Assembly (NCBI GenBank): GCA_009617715.1
Contig: VTFK01000174.1
Coordinates: forward strand, 1,104,756 to 1,168,755
Reading direction: 5' to 3'
Source: Plectrocnemia conspersa
Lineage: Eukaryota; Arthropoda; Insecta; Trichoptera; Polycentropodidae
DNA length: 64,000 bases
The position numbers and the translations under genes are program-made. The notes below the pieces were generated by a model, which ran no database searches, was not told the DNA's origin, and saw only the letters and a list, made by a program, of their open reading frames with translations. Positions 36,901 through 47,900 of the stretch are shown in pieces. Position 1 is the stretch's first letter. Every line of letters begins with the position of its first letter.

Positions 36901-37609
36901 CTGGTTTTATCTGATATAAATTTTATAATTTCTTTATTCTTTATTAATTAATTTTTATAAAATGATTGTCAAAAACATTTATATATTTTTTTTCTTTTCC
37001 CCTCATTTTATCACTTTTTACTTTTTTAATTTCATTTCTGAAAGTGAATAAAGATGCAGCAGAGAATGACTATAAACATATAAAAAAATCACAATTATAT
37101 CTTTTACTTTTTTTTAGTTGATAATTGACATATTTCCTGACTTTTTATGAAATTTAATTCTGCACATAAAGGGTTAATGACAACCGTAAAATTGATGGGT
37201 TTATACCCTTAAATCTAGTGTTAATAAGAAACACAAAAACAAGGGTATCTAAACCCAAAAGCAATAAAGATTTTATTTCTATTAATCTGGATTTTTGACT
37301 TCTGAGAAGTGGTAATTATTTTTGCGCCCCCCTATTGACCAAAATTCGTTTTTTTTCGGACATTTTGACCAATACTCTCATATCATAAGTGTGTTTGTAA
37401 TTTAGACTAAACTATAATTAGTTTTAGAACTTTCATTGGGTTTGGTTAATTTGTTTAAGTTAGGTTTGGGTTTGGACAGCAAATGTACGTTTCATGTCAG
37501 ATTGAGTTTGACGGACATTATAAAATAGCATATAATTTTATTAGCGCCTATCAGTTCTAGTGTTAAATTATTCACTTGGGACTGAACTGAAAACCGAAAA
37601 GGTTATTAT

Positions 37610-37678
<69 letters not shown>

Positions 37679-40600
37679 TTTATATATATATATATATATT
37701 TTAATTGAACCGGGATGTAAACCGAAATGAAAAAATAACGATTCAAAGCCATGGATTATAAGTTTGACTATAGCATTATTTTTTCTACTCTCTGAAAGAT
37801 ACAGATTAGATCGAGAGTTTGTTGTTTTAATTTTGACTCAAGTAAAAATTTGATATTCCAAAATCAATAATAAAAACAACTTTAATATCAACAAAATAAA
37901 GTAAGCTGCAGATTTTTGTCTGTCCACTTACAACTGTCGGTATGTTAAACAAAGGTGATTAAAAATTATGTAAAGGAATTATTGCGGATAATTTTGATTT
38001 AAGTAAAAATAAATATCGCCAATCAGCAAAATAAATTCCGTTTTCGTTCGGACGCGCATAAAACGCGAATAACAAGAGCGACGGTTACTTGTAGTTGAGG
38101 CTGCGTCTGTTTAAACGCATGGTCCCGTACTTGAGCTTGAATCCTCTGAATTCGCTGATGTTGCCTCAGCTGAAGCTGCGCATACTGCTGCTGTTGCTGC
38201 TGATGAGGTATCTGTTGTTGCTGCGCGAGCTGCGGTTGCTGCTGGACGAGCTGCGGCTGCTGCTGAACGAGCTGCTGTTGCTGCTGCGCGAGTTGCTGCT
38301 GAACCAGCTGCTGCTGTTGAACGAGCTGAGGTTGTTGCTGCATTTGCGCTTGCTGTTGCTGGACTGCGACAGGCGACTCTGCGGTCGCCACCGCCGGATT
38401 GCGAACGCCTTGCTGCTGAACCCACTGGATCTGCAGAGCGGAACGTAACGTGAGTGACGAATGGACAAACTTTTATGCATTTACGTACCTGCTGATTGGG
38501 ATTCGCCCCCGAAGCGAGTTGGCCGCGCACCAGCGTCAGAGTCTGGGCAGCGGGGTGGCCCTGCTGCTGTTGCTGCACGACGCGTTGAGCGGACAGCTGC
38601 CTCCGCTTCTGCAACTGGGCGACGAACAGCGCCCGCTGCTGCGGATCCATCTGCTGCAGCTGGGCGTGCGTCTGCGCGTCCAGATGTATGAGCTGTCTGC
38701 CCGGGCCGGTCCCCCACGATGCCCGCTGGCCGACGGTTCCGGCCTGGCCAGCCGCGATCTGCTGTCGCTGCTGCAAGAACTGCTGTTGCTGCCAGGCGAT
38801 CATCTGTGGCCCTCCTTGCTGTGAGACCATCTGCTGGCCGCCCTGGGGCGCCATTTGTCCTTGTTGTTGCATCAGCTGGGGCGGTTGGTTCGAGATCTGC
38901 TGCTGCTGGACGACCGGCGCCATCGGGCGGTGCACTTGGGTCTGCTGTCCCCCCGACGACGCGATCTGCTGCGTCAATATCTGCTGGCCGTTCTGCGCCG
39001 GCGCCTGCGCGAGCATCTGAGGCCCGCCCTGCGTCTGAATCTGCTGCCCGCTTTGGGGCTGAATCTGCTGGACGGCCTGAGTTAAGATTTGGCGACCGGC
39101 CAGCGTCTGCTGGCCCTGCGCGAAGAGCTGTCCGCCCTGAGCAAACATCTGCTGGCCCCCCTGGGCGACCAGCTGAGGCGCGCCCTGCGGCGGAGCTTGC
39201 TGGACGCTCTGCTGGATAGCGATCTGCTGGCCGACCTGGGCAGACGCGGCGACCTGAGACAGGACCTGCTGGCCGCTCTGCGTCAGAATCTGACGCCCGC
39301 CTTGCGCGGCGATCTGCTGACCCGGCTGGGCGGAGATCTGCTGGCCGGTCTGCGTCGGCGCTTGTTGGCCGCCTTGAATCGGGATCTGCCGGCCGGCCTG
39401 GGCGAAGACCTGGCGGCCCGCCTGCGCCTGCTGCTGGCCGGCCTGCGACAGGATCTGCTGTCCGGCCTGGTTCAAAATCTGCTGGCCCGCCTGCGTCAAA
39501 ATCTGCTGGCCGGCCTGCGTCAAGATCTGGCGGCCGGCGCGCGACATCGGCTGACCGAGCTGCGGCGCCTGCTGAACGACGCGAGACGGCTGAGGCGATA
39601 TCTGATCCGGCGCCTGCGCTCGCACCGGCGACTGCGGAGGCACTCGAGCGACCCCCGCCTGCAGCGGCGTCGTCGGCCGACTCTGCGCGGCCAGCTGCTG
39701 CAGCTGCTGCTGTTGCGCCTGTTGGGCGGCGATCTGCTGCCTAACGGGCGACGCGTCCGCCGTCGGTCTGGGCGCGGCGCCGCGGACGATCGGAGGCGCC
39801 TGTCTCCAGCCGGGCTGCTGCTGTTGCTGTTCGGGGACCGCTGGCCTGGCCCGGTTCGCCGGCGCTCTGGGGGGCGGGCGCGGCTGCTGCGCGGGTCTCG
39901 GCGGGCGCTGAGCGCGGTGCTGCTGCAGCAGACGCTGCTGCTGAGCGCGCACGGCGTCGAAGCCCTGGGGAGCTGACGGGCGCTGCGGCGGCTGCGGTCG
40001 CCCGCGCGGCATGCGCTGCTTGAGTTTGTCCACTAGCGCGAGCGTGCCGTCCTGGTCGGGGGCGGCGGGCGGAGGGTCGTCGCGAAACTCGAAGGGGCGC
40101 GACGGCGACGGCGAGGGCGCAGGCGGCGGCGGAGTGGGCGGCGTCAATAGCTTGGGGTGATAGTCGCGGGAGGGCGCAGGGGCATCGCGGGTCGCGCTGT
40201 CGAGCACCCAGTCGGGCGTGACGAGCTCGAGGCCGCGCGCTTCGGCCGCCCGGTAGCGCGCGCCCTCCGCCCGTCCGGCCCGCGCGTGCACTCTGGGTCG
40301 AGGCGCAGCTTGGCGCGGCCGCCGCCGAACGCTAGCAGCGCGTAAAGGGCCTTAGCGTCGCGAGGGGCGAGGCGCGCCAGGCACGCCACCACGCCGCGGA
40401 AGGGGCGCACTCGCCCCTTAGACTGCGGGGGGCAGTAGGCGGCGCAAGAGGCGAGGCGTCCCAGGCGCAGGCACGCGCCCGCCCAGCGCCAGCCCACGGC
40501 CGGGATCTCGTACAGCTCCTCGGCCTCGACCAGCTCCTGCTCGAGAGCGTCGGGACCGCATATCAGGTGCGTGACGAACTCCGAGAAATACTTGGCTCTC

Positions 40601-40704
40601 TCGGCGCCCCCCGCGCGCAGGGCCTCGAGCGCCCGAGCCGGCACGGAGCCCGACGTGTAGAAGCGCACGGCGGCGAACGGCCGCGAGGGACCACAGCCCG
40701 CCAT
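27935..40704 (-). CDS. PAXIP1: PAXIP1/PTIP, BRCT-repeat adaptor with giant Q-rich region, 11 exons
   Basis: Exons, 5' to 3' on the minus strand: 40704-38489, 38430-38089, 32669-32534, 32455-32347, 32279-32144, 32084-31755, 31690-31478, 31416-31264, 31192-31114, 31046-30824, 28502-27935. PTIP is a nuclear adaptor that binds phosphorylated damage factors (53BP1) and is part of MLL3/4 H3K4 methyltransferase complexes. BRCT1-2 are in exon 1 (ALYALLAFGGG, LELVTPDWVLDS), BRCT3-4 in exons 6-9 (PDLFLLGCIFHIVEYG, RCVTAYWLSD, SMTGFTGEER, KYQRAREWGIPAVSVQWL), BRCT5-6 in exons 10-11 (VMFSSIRDPEP, RTPKFVSALVTVKHV, TFYMTPCVQPS). Between them lie about 700 glutamine-rich residues. Exon 1 has one frame break near 40,283-40,292. 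The family CTH motif reads CTR, as if one or four bases of a CGCA repeat were lost; allowing for it gives about 1,501 residues. ATG at 40,704 was chosen because the BRCT1 frame has no better in-frame start. Confidence 0.93.
28503..30823. other. PTIP intron 10, AT-rich with repeat ends
   Basis: This 2.3 kb intron holds no exon. It contains a Helitron-like 3' end (29,825-29,867) and an interspersed repeat from about 29,880 to 30,300 that shares segments with 37,170-37,566. Confidence 0.6.
29825..29867 (+). mobile_element. Helitron-like 3' terminus (diverged)
   Basis: This stretch has a degenerate form of the GGTAC...CGATAG...GACAGCTAG end seen in full at 48,429-48,461. It ends in CTAG with the next host base T, as expected for Helitron termini. 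The hairpin is partly eroded and I could not place the 5' end. Confidence 0.5.
33330..34513 (+). mobile_element. Possible piggyBac-like remnant flanked by TTAA
   Basis: TTAA at 33,326-33,329 is followed by CCCTCGGACA. At the other side, an inverted CCCTCTGAAC abuts TTAA at 34,514-34,517. These are short imperfect terminal repeats with the piggyBac target. Inside, near 33,553-33,630, a broken frame reads DEREETFKDHLYQPSSEDKE, reminiscent of the acidic N-terminus of piggyBac transposases. The rest is AT-rich and not recognisable, so this is a plausible but unproven call. Confidence 0.45.
34559..36542 (-). mobile_element. hAT transposon with 8-bp target duplication (decayed transposase)
   Basis: Terminal repeats CAGTGGTCGGCAAAC (34,559-34,573) and an inverted CAGGGGTCGGCAGTC (36,528-36,542) are flanked by a perfect 8-bp duplication TACTAGGC (34,551-34,558 and 36,543-36,550). 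The minus strand carries pieces of a hAT transposase of the ZBED5/GTF2IRD2 type: AKALNHRQFKEFLVEMEIEY, LLLRNKVRWLSRGNVLKRF, FMVDVTSHLNKLNCKLQG, and farther on a dimerisation-like segment LKKLAFAVLSLFGS. Many stops and frameshifts make it inactive. It is 1,984 bases long, of which 369 belong to a later nested insertion. Confidence 0.88.
36080..36440. mobile_element. hAT-type MITE nested in the hAT element
   Basis: Perfect terminal inverted repeats CAGGGCTGTGGAGTCG at 36,080-36,095 and 36,425-36,440 are bordered by an identical 8-bp duplication ATGGAAAG (36,072-36,079 and 36,441-36,448). The subterminal regions are built from many CGACTC / CGACTCCAA repeats. There is no coding capacity. The nesting dates it as younger than the surrounding hAT insertion. 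Confidence 0.9.
37170..37566 (+). repeat. Interspersed repeat, shared with 29,880-30,300 and 9,955-10,060
   Basis: Contains segments seen elsewhere in the window: GATGGGTTTATACCCTTAAA with ATCTAGTGTTAAT (inverted near 29,881 and 30,015), the CTTCTGAGAAGTGGTAATTA block (inverted near 10,030), and a GGTTTGGACAGCAAATG block (also near 18,710 and 30,225). The class is unknown. Confidence 0.5.
37615..37699. repeat. (TA)n microsatellite
   Basis: About 30 TA repeats, a short T run, then about ten more TA repeats, inside PTIP intron 2. Confidence 0.98.
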
Positions 40705-41105
40705 GCGCCGCCGTAAACATGTCAAACGCCGCCGCCGCCGCCGTCGCCGGTCCCGCGGCGCTAACGCCGAGCGTGAGACGCTAACGAGCCGCTAAATCAC
40801 ATATTACAATTTATATATCAAATTTTCCTCCCTTATCTGTTATTAAAAATCTCAACCGTTTCTTTCCAGCCTTCTTTTCAACTCGATTTTCTCAGATATC
40901 TCAAATCCGTATTCACAACACCTTTCCTATTCATTTTCACGCGCCCATACTACACATTTTTGTCAGAGAATTTCACAAGAGAGAGATGGGTTCCCGAGAT
41001 ACACAAGGGTGTGTGACAGAGTGAGAGAGTGCATCAGTATTTGTTTGCATGTCGTCAAGAGATTTACGTCAAAGCGCAGAACACTCCTGCGCTTCTCAAT
41101 GTCAA

Positions 41106-41167
41106 TTTTATCATAACAAAATATTGATATCATTTAGGTATGATATCAATATTTTGTTATGATAAAA
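41106..41167. repeat. Perfect 28-bp inverted repeat (foldback)
   Basis: Arms at 41,106-41,133 and 41,140-41,167 are exact reverse complements around a 6-base loop TTAGGT. The sequence is AT-rich (ATCATAACAAAATATTGATA in the left arm). It lies about 400 bases upstream of the PTIP start codon, with no surrounding coding sequence. Confidence 0.95.
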
Positions 41168-42539
41168 AAATATGACAAATATATATTATTTTGCAGAAAA
41201 CTTTTTATATATCGAAATCGGAGCATGTTTAGAGCTCACGTCTACTGTTTTTGTTTTTTTTTTATTTGGTTTTGCTGATAAAATGTGCTTAGCGTCTTAC
41301 GTTTCAAAAAAATTCTCACGGTTCTGTTGCTCAGTACAAGAGTATTTAACACAGATAGTGAAGGCAGCAAAAACAAACGACCACCGCTGATTAATTTCGT
41401 AAGAAAACAAAACTCTTGAAGATTCTTGCATACGGGCGACAAGACGGTGGCCATTCAGAATATTTATGGAGCACGTTGATATTATGGCTTCCAATGCCTA
41501 CAAAATATGGATCCATAAATATTCTTAGTGGCAAATCAACAATCGACGTCGTCGAAAGTATTTCATACTTCTCCTATTGATAGATTTAGCAAAATAAACT
41601 GTATTTGAACGACAAGTGAACGTATATTAGCATAAACCGCAAAAGTCAGCGATTGAATTATTCGTAAAGATTTTTGCCCCCGAAGATCTTCCTACATCGT
41701 CTTCTCCCAGCAGTACTTGTAATATTGAACGAACGCGTACGTACGTGTAACTTTTGTTCTGTTAATAAAATTACGCGTGTATCGTATTTTGTTAATCACA
41801 TAGCTGTTTGTCCAATGCATTAAGTAATAAAATGCCCGGATTTCAAGGCTATTAAATTTTTTGTATGTTATATGTTTATAAATGTATGTTTTTTATGATA
41901 ATTGAGGTTTAATTTTTATAGATATGTTTTTCACCATTTATTTTTTAATATTGTTATTTGTAAGAAAATGTAAAAATATATATTGTATTTTATTGCGAAC
42001 GTTTAAGAAGCCACTCGTGTTTGACGTCATCATATCTGAATAGGAAATGCATTTGTGTGCGTGCATTACCAATAACAAAAAGGCATAGCACGGTCTCGTT
42101 CTATGCTCGATTAAAAATATTTCACTCCCTCGGCAGTGAAGGTGAAAAACATTGAAAGTATAAGTGTAACGGTTAGTATGAAAACTAGACATTTGACAAA
42201 TGACAAAAACTAGGGCTGGTCCTAGGTTATTTGGCGCCCAGGCAAAAACTGAATTTGCGCCCACCCTGTTAATAATTTAATAACTCATTGCATGAACACA
42301 AAAATATAATTCAAATTAAAGTAAACTAATATTATATTTAACACGATTCTCTTTCTTGCGATTGTGGGTATTTACGAATTTACGGTTTTATTTTCGTCGC
42401 GATCTTTGAAGCGCGAAATAATCTAAAGAGTACACAATAGGGTGTACCAAAACACTAATCCCCTTGGCGAAACTTAGAATGAATAATGTCAAATGCTAAG
42501 TGAGAGAACAAAATGATCTATCAAAACTTTTGCGAACAT

Positions 42540-43190
42540 TCAACAGCCTACGACAGGGCGATGCTATATCGTGCAATCTGTTCAATATTGCCCTAGAAAA
42601 AGTAATCCGAGATGCCAAACTGGATATAACCAGCATAATAAATCGATACAAATCTTCACCTGCGCTGATGACATAGATAGAAATAGAAGCCTTTAACTCC
42701 ATTGAATCATCAGCCAGAAAAATAGGGCTTAAAATCAATAAAACAAAATACATATTTATTATGCCTAGTTTGAGGAGCCAGTATCCTAAGAAATCTCGAA
42801 ATAAACGAGTACACTTTTGAGCGTGTCAGTGACTTTATATACCTCGGAACCCTATTAACAGCTACAAACGATATCAGCAAAGAGACCAAGAGACGAGAAG
42901 TGTCTGCAAATAAATACTATTTCAGCCTAATAAAACAAAGACACTATCTCGTCGTACAAAAATATTGCTCTACAAAACGCTGGTCAGACCAGTTCTGAAA
43001 CACGGTTCAGAGAGCTGGACACTTACCAGGGCTGACGAAAGGCTGCTTGACATATTCGAGAGGAAAGTGCTTTATATACGAGAACAACGAGTGGCGTATA
43101 CGAAATAATCGAGAGTTTTACAACCTCTTCCAAGAAGAGAGTGTCTCCACCTTCATCAGAGTTGTAAGACTACAGGAAGGAAATTGAAAG
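42540..43190 (+). mobile_element. Non-LTR retrotransposon reverse-transcriptase relic
   Basis: Broken plus-strand frames read SLRQGDAISCNLFNIALEKV near 42,545-42,605. They continue with a degenerate catalytic box CADDID (YADD in active enzymes) near 42,659-42,676, FIYLGTLLTATND near 42,835-42,875, and RNNREFYNLFQEE near 43,102-43,140. The order matches the palm and thumb of RTE/craniofacial-development-like insect LINE reverse transcriptases. Several frameshifts and stops show it is dead; the clade is tentative. Confidence 0.7.
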
Positions 43191-43642
43191 ACAAATTTGA
43201 TTGTAAACGGTGAATGTTTGCTTGATATGATATATATAAAGTTAAATAATATGGAATAGTGTACCTAACCAATCAATGACCGTTATATATGAAGTTTAAT
43301 TTATGAAGAATCGCGGCAAATAATATCAGATTATATTCTTTAATAATATTTGATAATTTAAAGTGAATATTGCGCCTTTATTTGGTATCACGACGTTCCA
43401 CAAGATCTAGTGCCCCAGGCGATCGCCTGCCTGCCTCCCGGTTCGGCCCTGAATACCCTGGTTGCAACCATATCAATCGCAAGAAAAATATTCATCTTAA
43501 GTTAAAAAGTTGTGTAAGAACGGCTGTGTGATAAATATTTATTTTTATTGGTTTGAATATATTTCACGGTAGCGCACCGCCTTTGATCATGGGTGAATAT
43601 ATTTTGAGCTTAACGCGCTATCGGTAGCTCTTCGCGTTGACC

Positions 43643-44665
43643 ATGCGCGCGGTCGTGCCTGGCGCCAACGTCAAAGGTTCGTCTCGAGTTTACTTTCGCT
43701 CCGCTGTGCGATGATCGCTTTTCCTTCGCCCCGCAGCGCTGGCGAGGGCCGTGCACTTGGCCGCCAAAATCGGCGACGACGTCCGCTTCGAATGTTCACC
43801 GGAAGGGCTCGCCGTGAAGGCGCTGGACAGCGCGGAGTCCGCCTTCTGCCGGGTGCTCTTCTCGGACGCCTTCTTCCTCAGCTACGACGTCGGGGAGAGT
43901 GCGGCGCTGGAGTGGAGCGTCTCGGCGAGGTCGGCGCTGGCCGCCTTTCGCTCCTCGAGCGGGGCGGACGCTCGCGTGGAGAGCTGCGAGATAGCGGCCG
44001 AGCGCGGAGGCGACGAGATCGCCTTCAAGCTGCGATGCAAGTGGGGCGTCGTGGAGACGCACCTGCTGGCCGCGGAGGAGGGCCCGGCTGAGAGCCCCGT
44101 CTTCGACCGCGACACTCCCGCCGCCAACGAGCTGGTCTTCGACGAGCGAGCACTGGCGGCGGCCGTGAACGCCTTCGGACCCGGCGACGAAGCGGCCACC
44201 GTGGAGGCCGACCGACGCTCGTTCACCGTCCGCAACTTCGGCGACGGCGAGGCCAAGGGCGCCACGAGGACTAGCTTGACGATGCGCCCAGCCGAATTCT
44301 CGCGCTATTCTGTGACGACGGCGGCGCGAGTCACCTTCTCCATGCGCGACTTAAAAAGCCTGGCCTCCTTCGCCGAGCGCTCCGTCTTGCCGACGACGAT
44401 GCACTTCGAGGACGGAGGGCGCCCTGCGGAATTCGTCGTCGGCGAAGGCGGGCCCGTCCGAGCTACTTTGCTCGTCGCCACACAGCGGTCCGACTCGTCG
44501 ACCCCGGAAATTGCTCTCGAGTCAGAAGAGCCCGGCTCGCCGATCCTCTCCCAGGGCGGCCGACTGCGGACAGTGTTTAAGAGATGCTTCCAGACGCCGC
44601 TTCCAAGGGGCGTCCGAGCCGTCTTAGCCAGCGATTCAGATGGAGAGGAGGAGGAGGAACAATAA
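43643..44665 (+). CDS. RAD9A: RAD9 checkpoint clamp subunit (9-1-1 complex)
   Basis: Exon 1 43,643-43,676 (MRAVVPGANVK) and exon 2 43,737-44,665 join at phase 1 to 963 bases, 320 residues. RAD9 forms with RAD1 and HUS1 the PCNA-like clamp loaded at damaged DNA. The N-terminus (VPGANVKALARAVHLAAKIGDD) aligns with the family start ([20 protein letters not shown] in human). Two PCNA-like halves follow, with the typical FCRVLFSDAFF and RVTFSMRDLKSLASFAE strands. The tail VLASDSDGEEEEEQ matches the CK2-type acidic motif (LAEDSEGEG in human) whose phosphoserine recruits TopBP1. The protein is shorter than human RAD9A (391) because the disordered region before the tail is reduced. Coding GC is high compared with its surroundings. 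Confidence 0.92.
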
Positions 44666-44666
44666 A
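44661..44666 (+). terminator. Poly(A) signal of RAD9
   Basis: AATAAA overlaps the RAD9 stop codon (TAA at 44,663-44,665), implying a very short 3' UTR if used. Confidence 0.5.
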
Positions 44667-44999
44667 ACGAAAGACCGCTTTCTTTGTTTATTTATTCGTT
44701 ATAATATATATAATAATATAATATACGTTCAATTCAAACTATCCGTATTGTTTAAAGTAGTAGTAGTGTTAAAAATCGCAAAAGAAACGACAGACCCGGA
44801 TTCGCGCATCCGAGCTCGATTTTTTTTTTATCAAGTTAAAATCAAATCGTTGAAAAAATTTTCAATACGGTACTGTTTTTAATGAATTAATAATTGGGTT
44901 TTTTATTCATGAACTTATATTACTTACAATATATAATGAACTTGTTAATTTATAACAAGTTTTTTTTCAATTTATAAAAGTTGGAATATGAGTCGAATA

Positions 45000-47900
45000 T
45001 CTTATATATAATTGTTCTAATCCGCTTCCGCGCATAACTTTAAACGAAACATTCTCCGTTCAATTATCTACTCTGTAAATCGTATCGCTTTGTATTAACA
45101 GTGTGTAACAATACACGTAAACAAAGGAAATATATTTAATTATAATAATAAATAATAATAAAAATTAAAATTGAATTTGTTCCGATTGATTTTCGAGCCG
45201 CCGGTAATGCGTTCTGTTGTTTCGACCAATCAAAAATAAGCATTCAAATATTCAAATAGCGTCGACCAATGAAAAATAAGCATTCAAATTCAAATAGATA
45301 GTACCGTGACAACACTTTTAAATAATTATTATTTAATAATAAAATTTTGTTACGCGACAATAATTTTCATTAATTCGTCATTTGACTGAATAAAAATTAA
45401 ATATATACATAATGTGTTGAGGATTAGAAGAATACATTGATTAAACTAGATAAACAATCATAAAATAATCTTCGTAATGAAATTTTCAAATTTTGAATTC
45501 CCGGCGACGGGCTCCGAGGCCTAAAAGTGAGTTTTTTGCTTTTATAAATAATCGGATTGCAAATTAACTAGGTGTGTTATATAACTATGAAAATTAAATA
45601 TATACATAATGTGTTTAGGATAAGAAGAATACATTGATTAAATTAGATAAACAATCATAAAACAATCTTTGTAATGAAATCTTCAAATTTTGAAATCCCG
45701 TCGCCGGGCTCCGAGGCCGAAAAGTGAGTTTTTATAATAATATCACATAAACATTATCATTGCTTTCCGATTTAATACACATATACGTTAGATTTTAAGA
45801 ATTTTAAATTAACCAGTTATGTTTTAAACATGAACGTGTAATATATCCTTAGTATGTGAGGATTGAAAGTTAATGTCGATCAAATCGGCGCTGTCGGACA
45901 GCTTATAAATGTGTAGTTTCTTGGATGTTATCTAATAAACGACATTTTACAATGATTATAAATATGTGATTGCATACCTGGAATAATCGATAGCCAAAAT
46001 ATCTAAGAGTGGGTTATTTTTAATTCCGATGTGGCAAAATATGTACAATTTTTGTTCAGTGCCATCATTCCTCTTTCTGAATAGTCAAATTTAAGATATT
46101 CAGTTACATCAAACTTATGTAGTATGTTCTTTATAAAATGATAATACTTGCTGACAGTGACTTCAACATGAGTAGATTAACTCTTTGTTTATATATACCA
46201 ATTCTACGTTGTAGCCATTTAGGTCATCAAATTGTTCCATCATTGCTTCTGAAAAGTAATTAAAAAATAATAAGAGTAAACATTGAACACATTATTACTA
46301 CTATTATAATCCATAAATTAAATTTGAACGACAAACGAAGAACAAAATTAACGGAAATTACTGTAGAGGATTAAACACGTAGATTGACATATCTTCATCT
46401 TCTTCAAAATAGTCGCAATATGTCATACATTAATTGTTTGCCATACGTAAATGTTATTAGATCTCTCATTGATTCTGAAAATTGACTGTAAACGATACTA
46501 TATATTGGGTAAAAAGTAACTTTTTGTTTACACTAATATGAGATTTTTCATTATTACTACCATTGTAATATGTTTAATTAACTTTGGCATGTATATCTTC
46601 AATTGCCAAATCACTGCTGTTTGTCTTTTAATATTAGATCCTAGAAAGTCAATAGTAATTTTGTTAGAATAACCGTGATATAGTATTCATATAACCAAAC
46701 ACTTACTGGCACACTCATAATTGATAATTTCGATTATAAAGTCTATAATTCCAATGGTAAATCACTTTGAATCATCTACAATTGTAACTTTTTAAGAAAA
46801 ATGCTGTGATTATAACATATTTCACTGTTTATTTAATCGCACTAAGCTGTATCCCGGCGCGCGCTTGACCGATGACAGAACTGTCACATATAAGAAATTC
46901 CGGGGAATACCGGTAATGGTATTTCCCCGGCGCGCTTGAGAACGAACTACGAAATTGATTTTATCGATTTAAATTGTAAAAAACTTATCAATATATGTAT
47001 AAAAATCATCAAATTCTAAAAAAAATATTTTTTTAAAATATGTTTAGTTTATACGGTATTTAAAATATAATATAAATAATGTAAATTTTTTATTAGCTTC
47101 TCTTAACAGAAAAAATGTGTACTTAAATTTTGGCGAACGTTGCCAATTTAAAGTAATAGTTTTTAGAGAATTTTTAAAATTTCCTTTGAAAAAACATTTT
47201 CAACAAAAAGGGGCAAAGTTTAAAAATAAGTACTATTCGATAACAACCAACTACTAAACACATAGTGTTGCAAAAATCCCTCTTACTGACACCTTTGAAA
47301 GGAAACTACACAAAATTGTATATCACTAATTTTAATATTTTTTAAGGTGTAAAAAATATTTTTAATTATCAGTAATATTTTTGAGCGGATATGTAACTAA
47401 TGCTATTTATTATTATTATTATTTATTTAAACTGTAAACCTACTTTTAAATATTACAAAATGTTACCTTTTAATATTATTTTTTATGTTGAAAACATTTT
47501 GGTATTTTTTTGTTTTATTAATATTTAGTTAAGTTGCAATTCTATTTAATAAATTAATACAGTTAAATCTCTTTGTAACGAATACCGAAATAACGAAATT
47601 CCCAGTATAACGAATGTTTAATTTGTCCCCGAAAAACTTTCATACAAAATGTTTTCATTGTAATGAAGACTAATCTCAGTATAACAAAATATTTTGCTCC
47701 GAATTTAAGAATGACGTTATAACTTGACAAAATATTTCTAAGAATTCAGTTCATCATTGACTTGGGGTGTGCCAGATGTGTTCAAAAGCGACATTACAGG
47801 TGTTTCGTTGACCCTCAAACTTTTTTTATAAAACATTTTTTTCACAAATTTTATTGTGTTTTATACATTTTCCTTAAACAAGGACAAAAACGATCTGTCA

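Larger units (their letters stand above)
32670..38088. other. PTIP intron 2, transposon-filled
   Basis: A 5.4 kb intron between the end of the glutamine-rich segment and the ALANLL exon. It contains a piggyBac-like remnant, a hAT element with a nested hAT MITE, a (TA)n microsatellite and an interspersed repeat. No exons are seen in it. Confidence 0.75.
40800..43600. other. Intergenic between PTIP and RAD9 5' ends
   Basis: PTIP (minus) and RAD9 (plus) are divergent across about 2.9 kb. The interval holds a perfect foldback (41,106-41,167) and a LINE relic (42,540-43,190). Segments near 42,208 (AGGGCTGGTCCTAGG) and 43,452 (inverted CAGGGCCGAACC) resemble hAT-type termini but lack a matching target duplication. 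Confidence 0.6.

Noticed and set aside
38095..39976. Long leucine/arginine-rich plus-strand ORFs opposite PTIP
   Set aside because: They are the antisense of CAG/CTG-rich glutamine codons in PTIP exons 1-2. The Leu-rich composition is a codon artefact and there is no domain.
42208..43452. Possible hAT element bounded by AGGGCTGGTCCTAGG and CAGGGCCGAACC-type ends
   Set aside because: The flanks show no 8-bp duplication and the ends match only loosely; the interior is a LINE relic.
19605..44665. A DNA-repair gene cluster (RAD54, PTIP, RAD9)
   Set aside because: The genes lie on both strands, are separated by unrelated genes (ALG6, BolA2, MVK) and show no shared regulation; coincidence is the simpler reading.
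45890..46170. Idea that the minus-strand segments of the Helitron-like cargo derive from a respiratory-chain subunit gene
   Set aside because: Only a few residues (such as an AIDY...RYAITY reading) are suggestive; the reading needs frame changes and no diagnostic motif is present.
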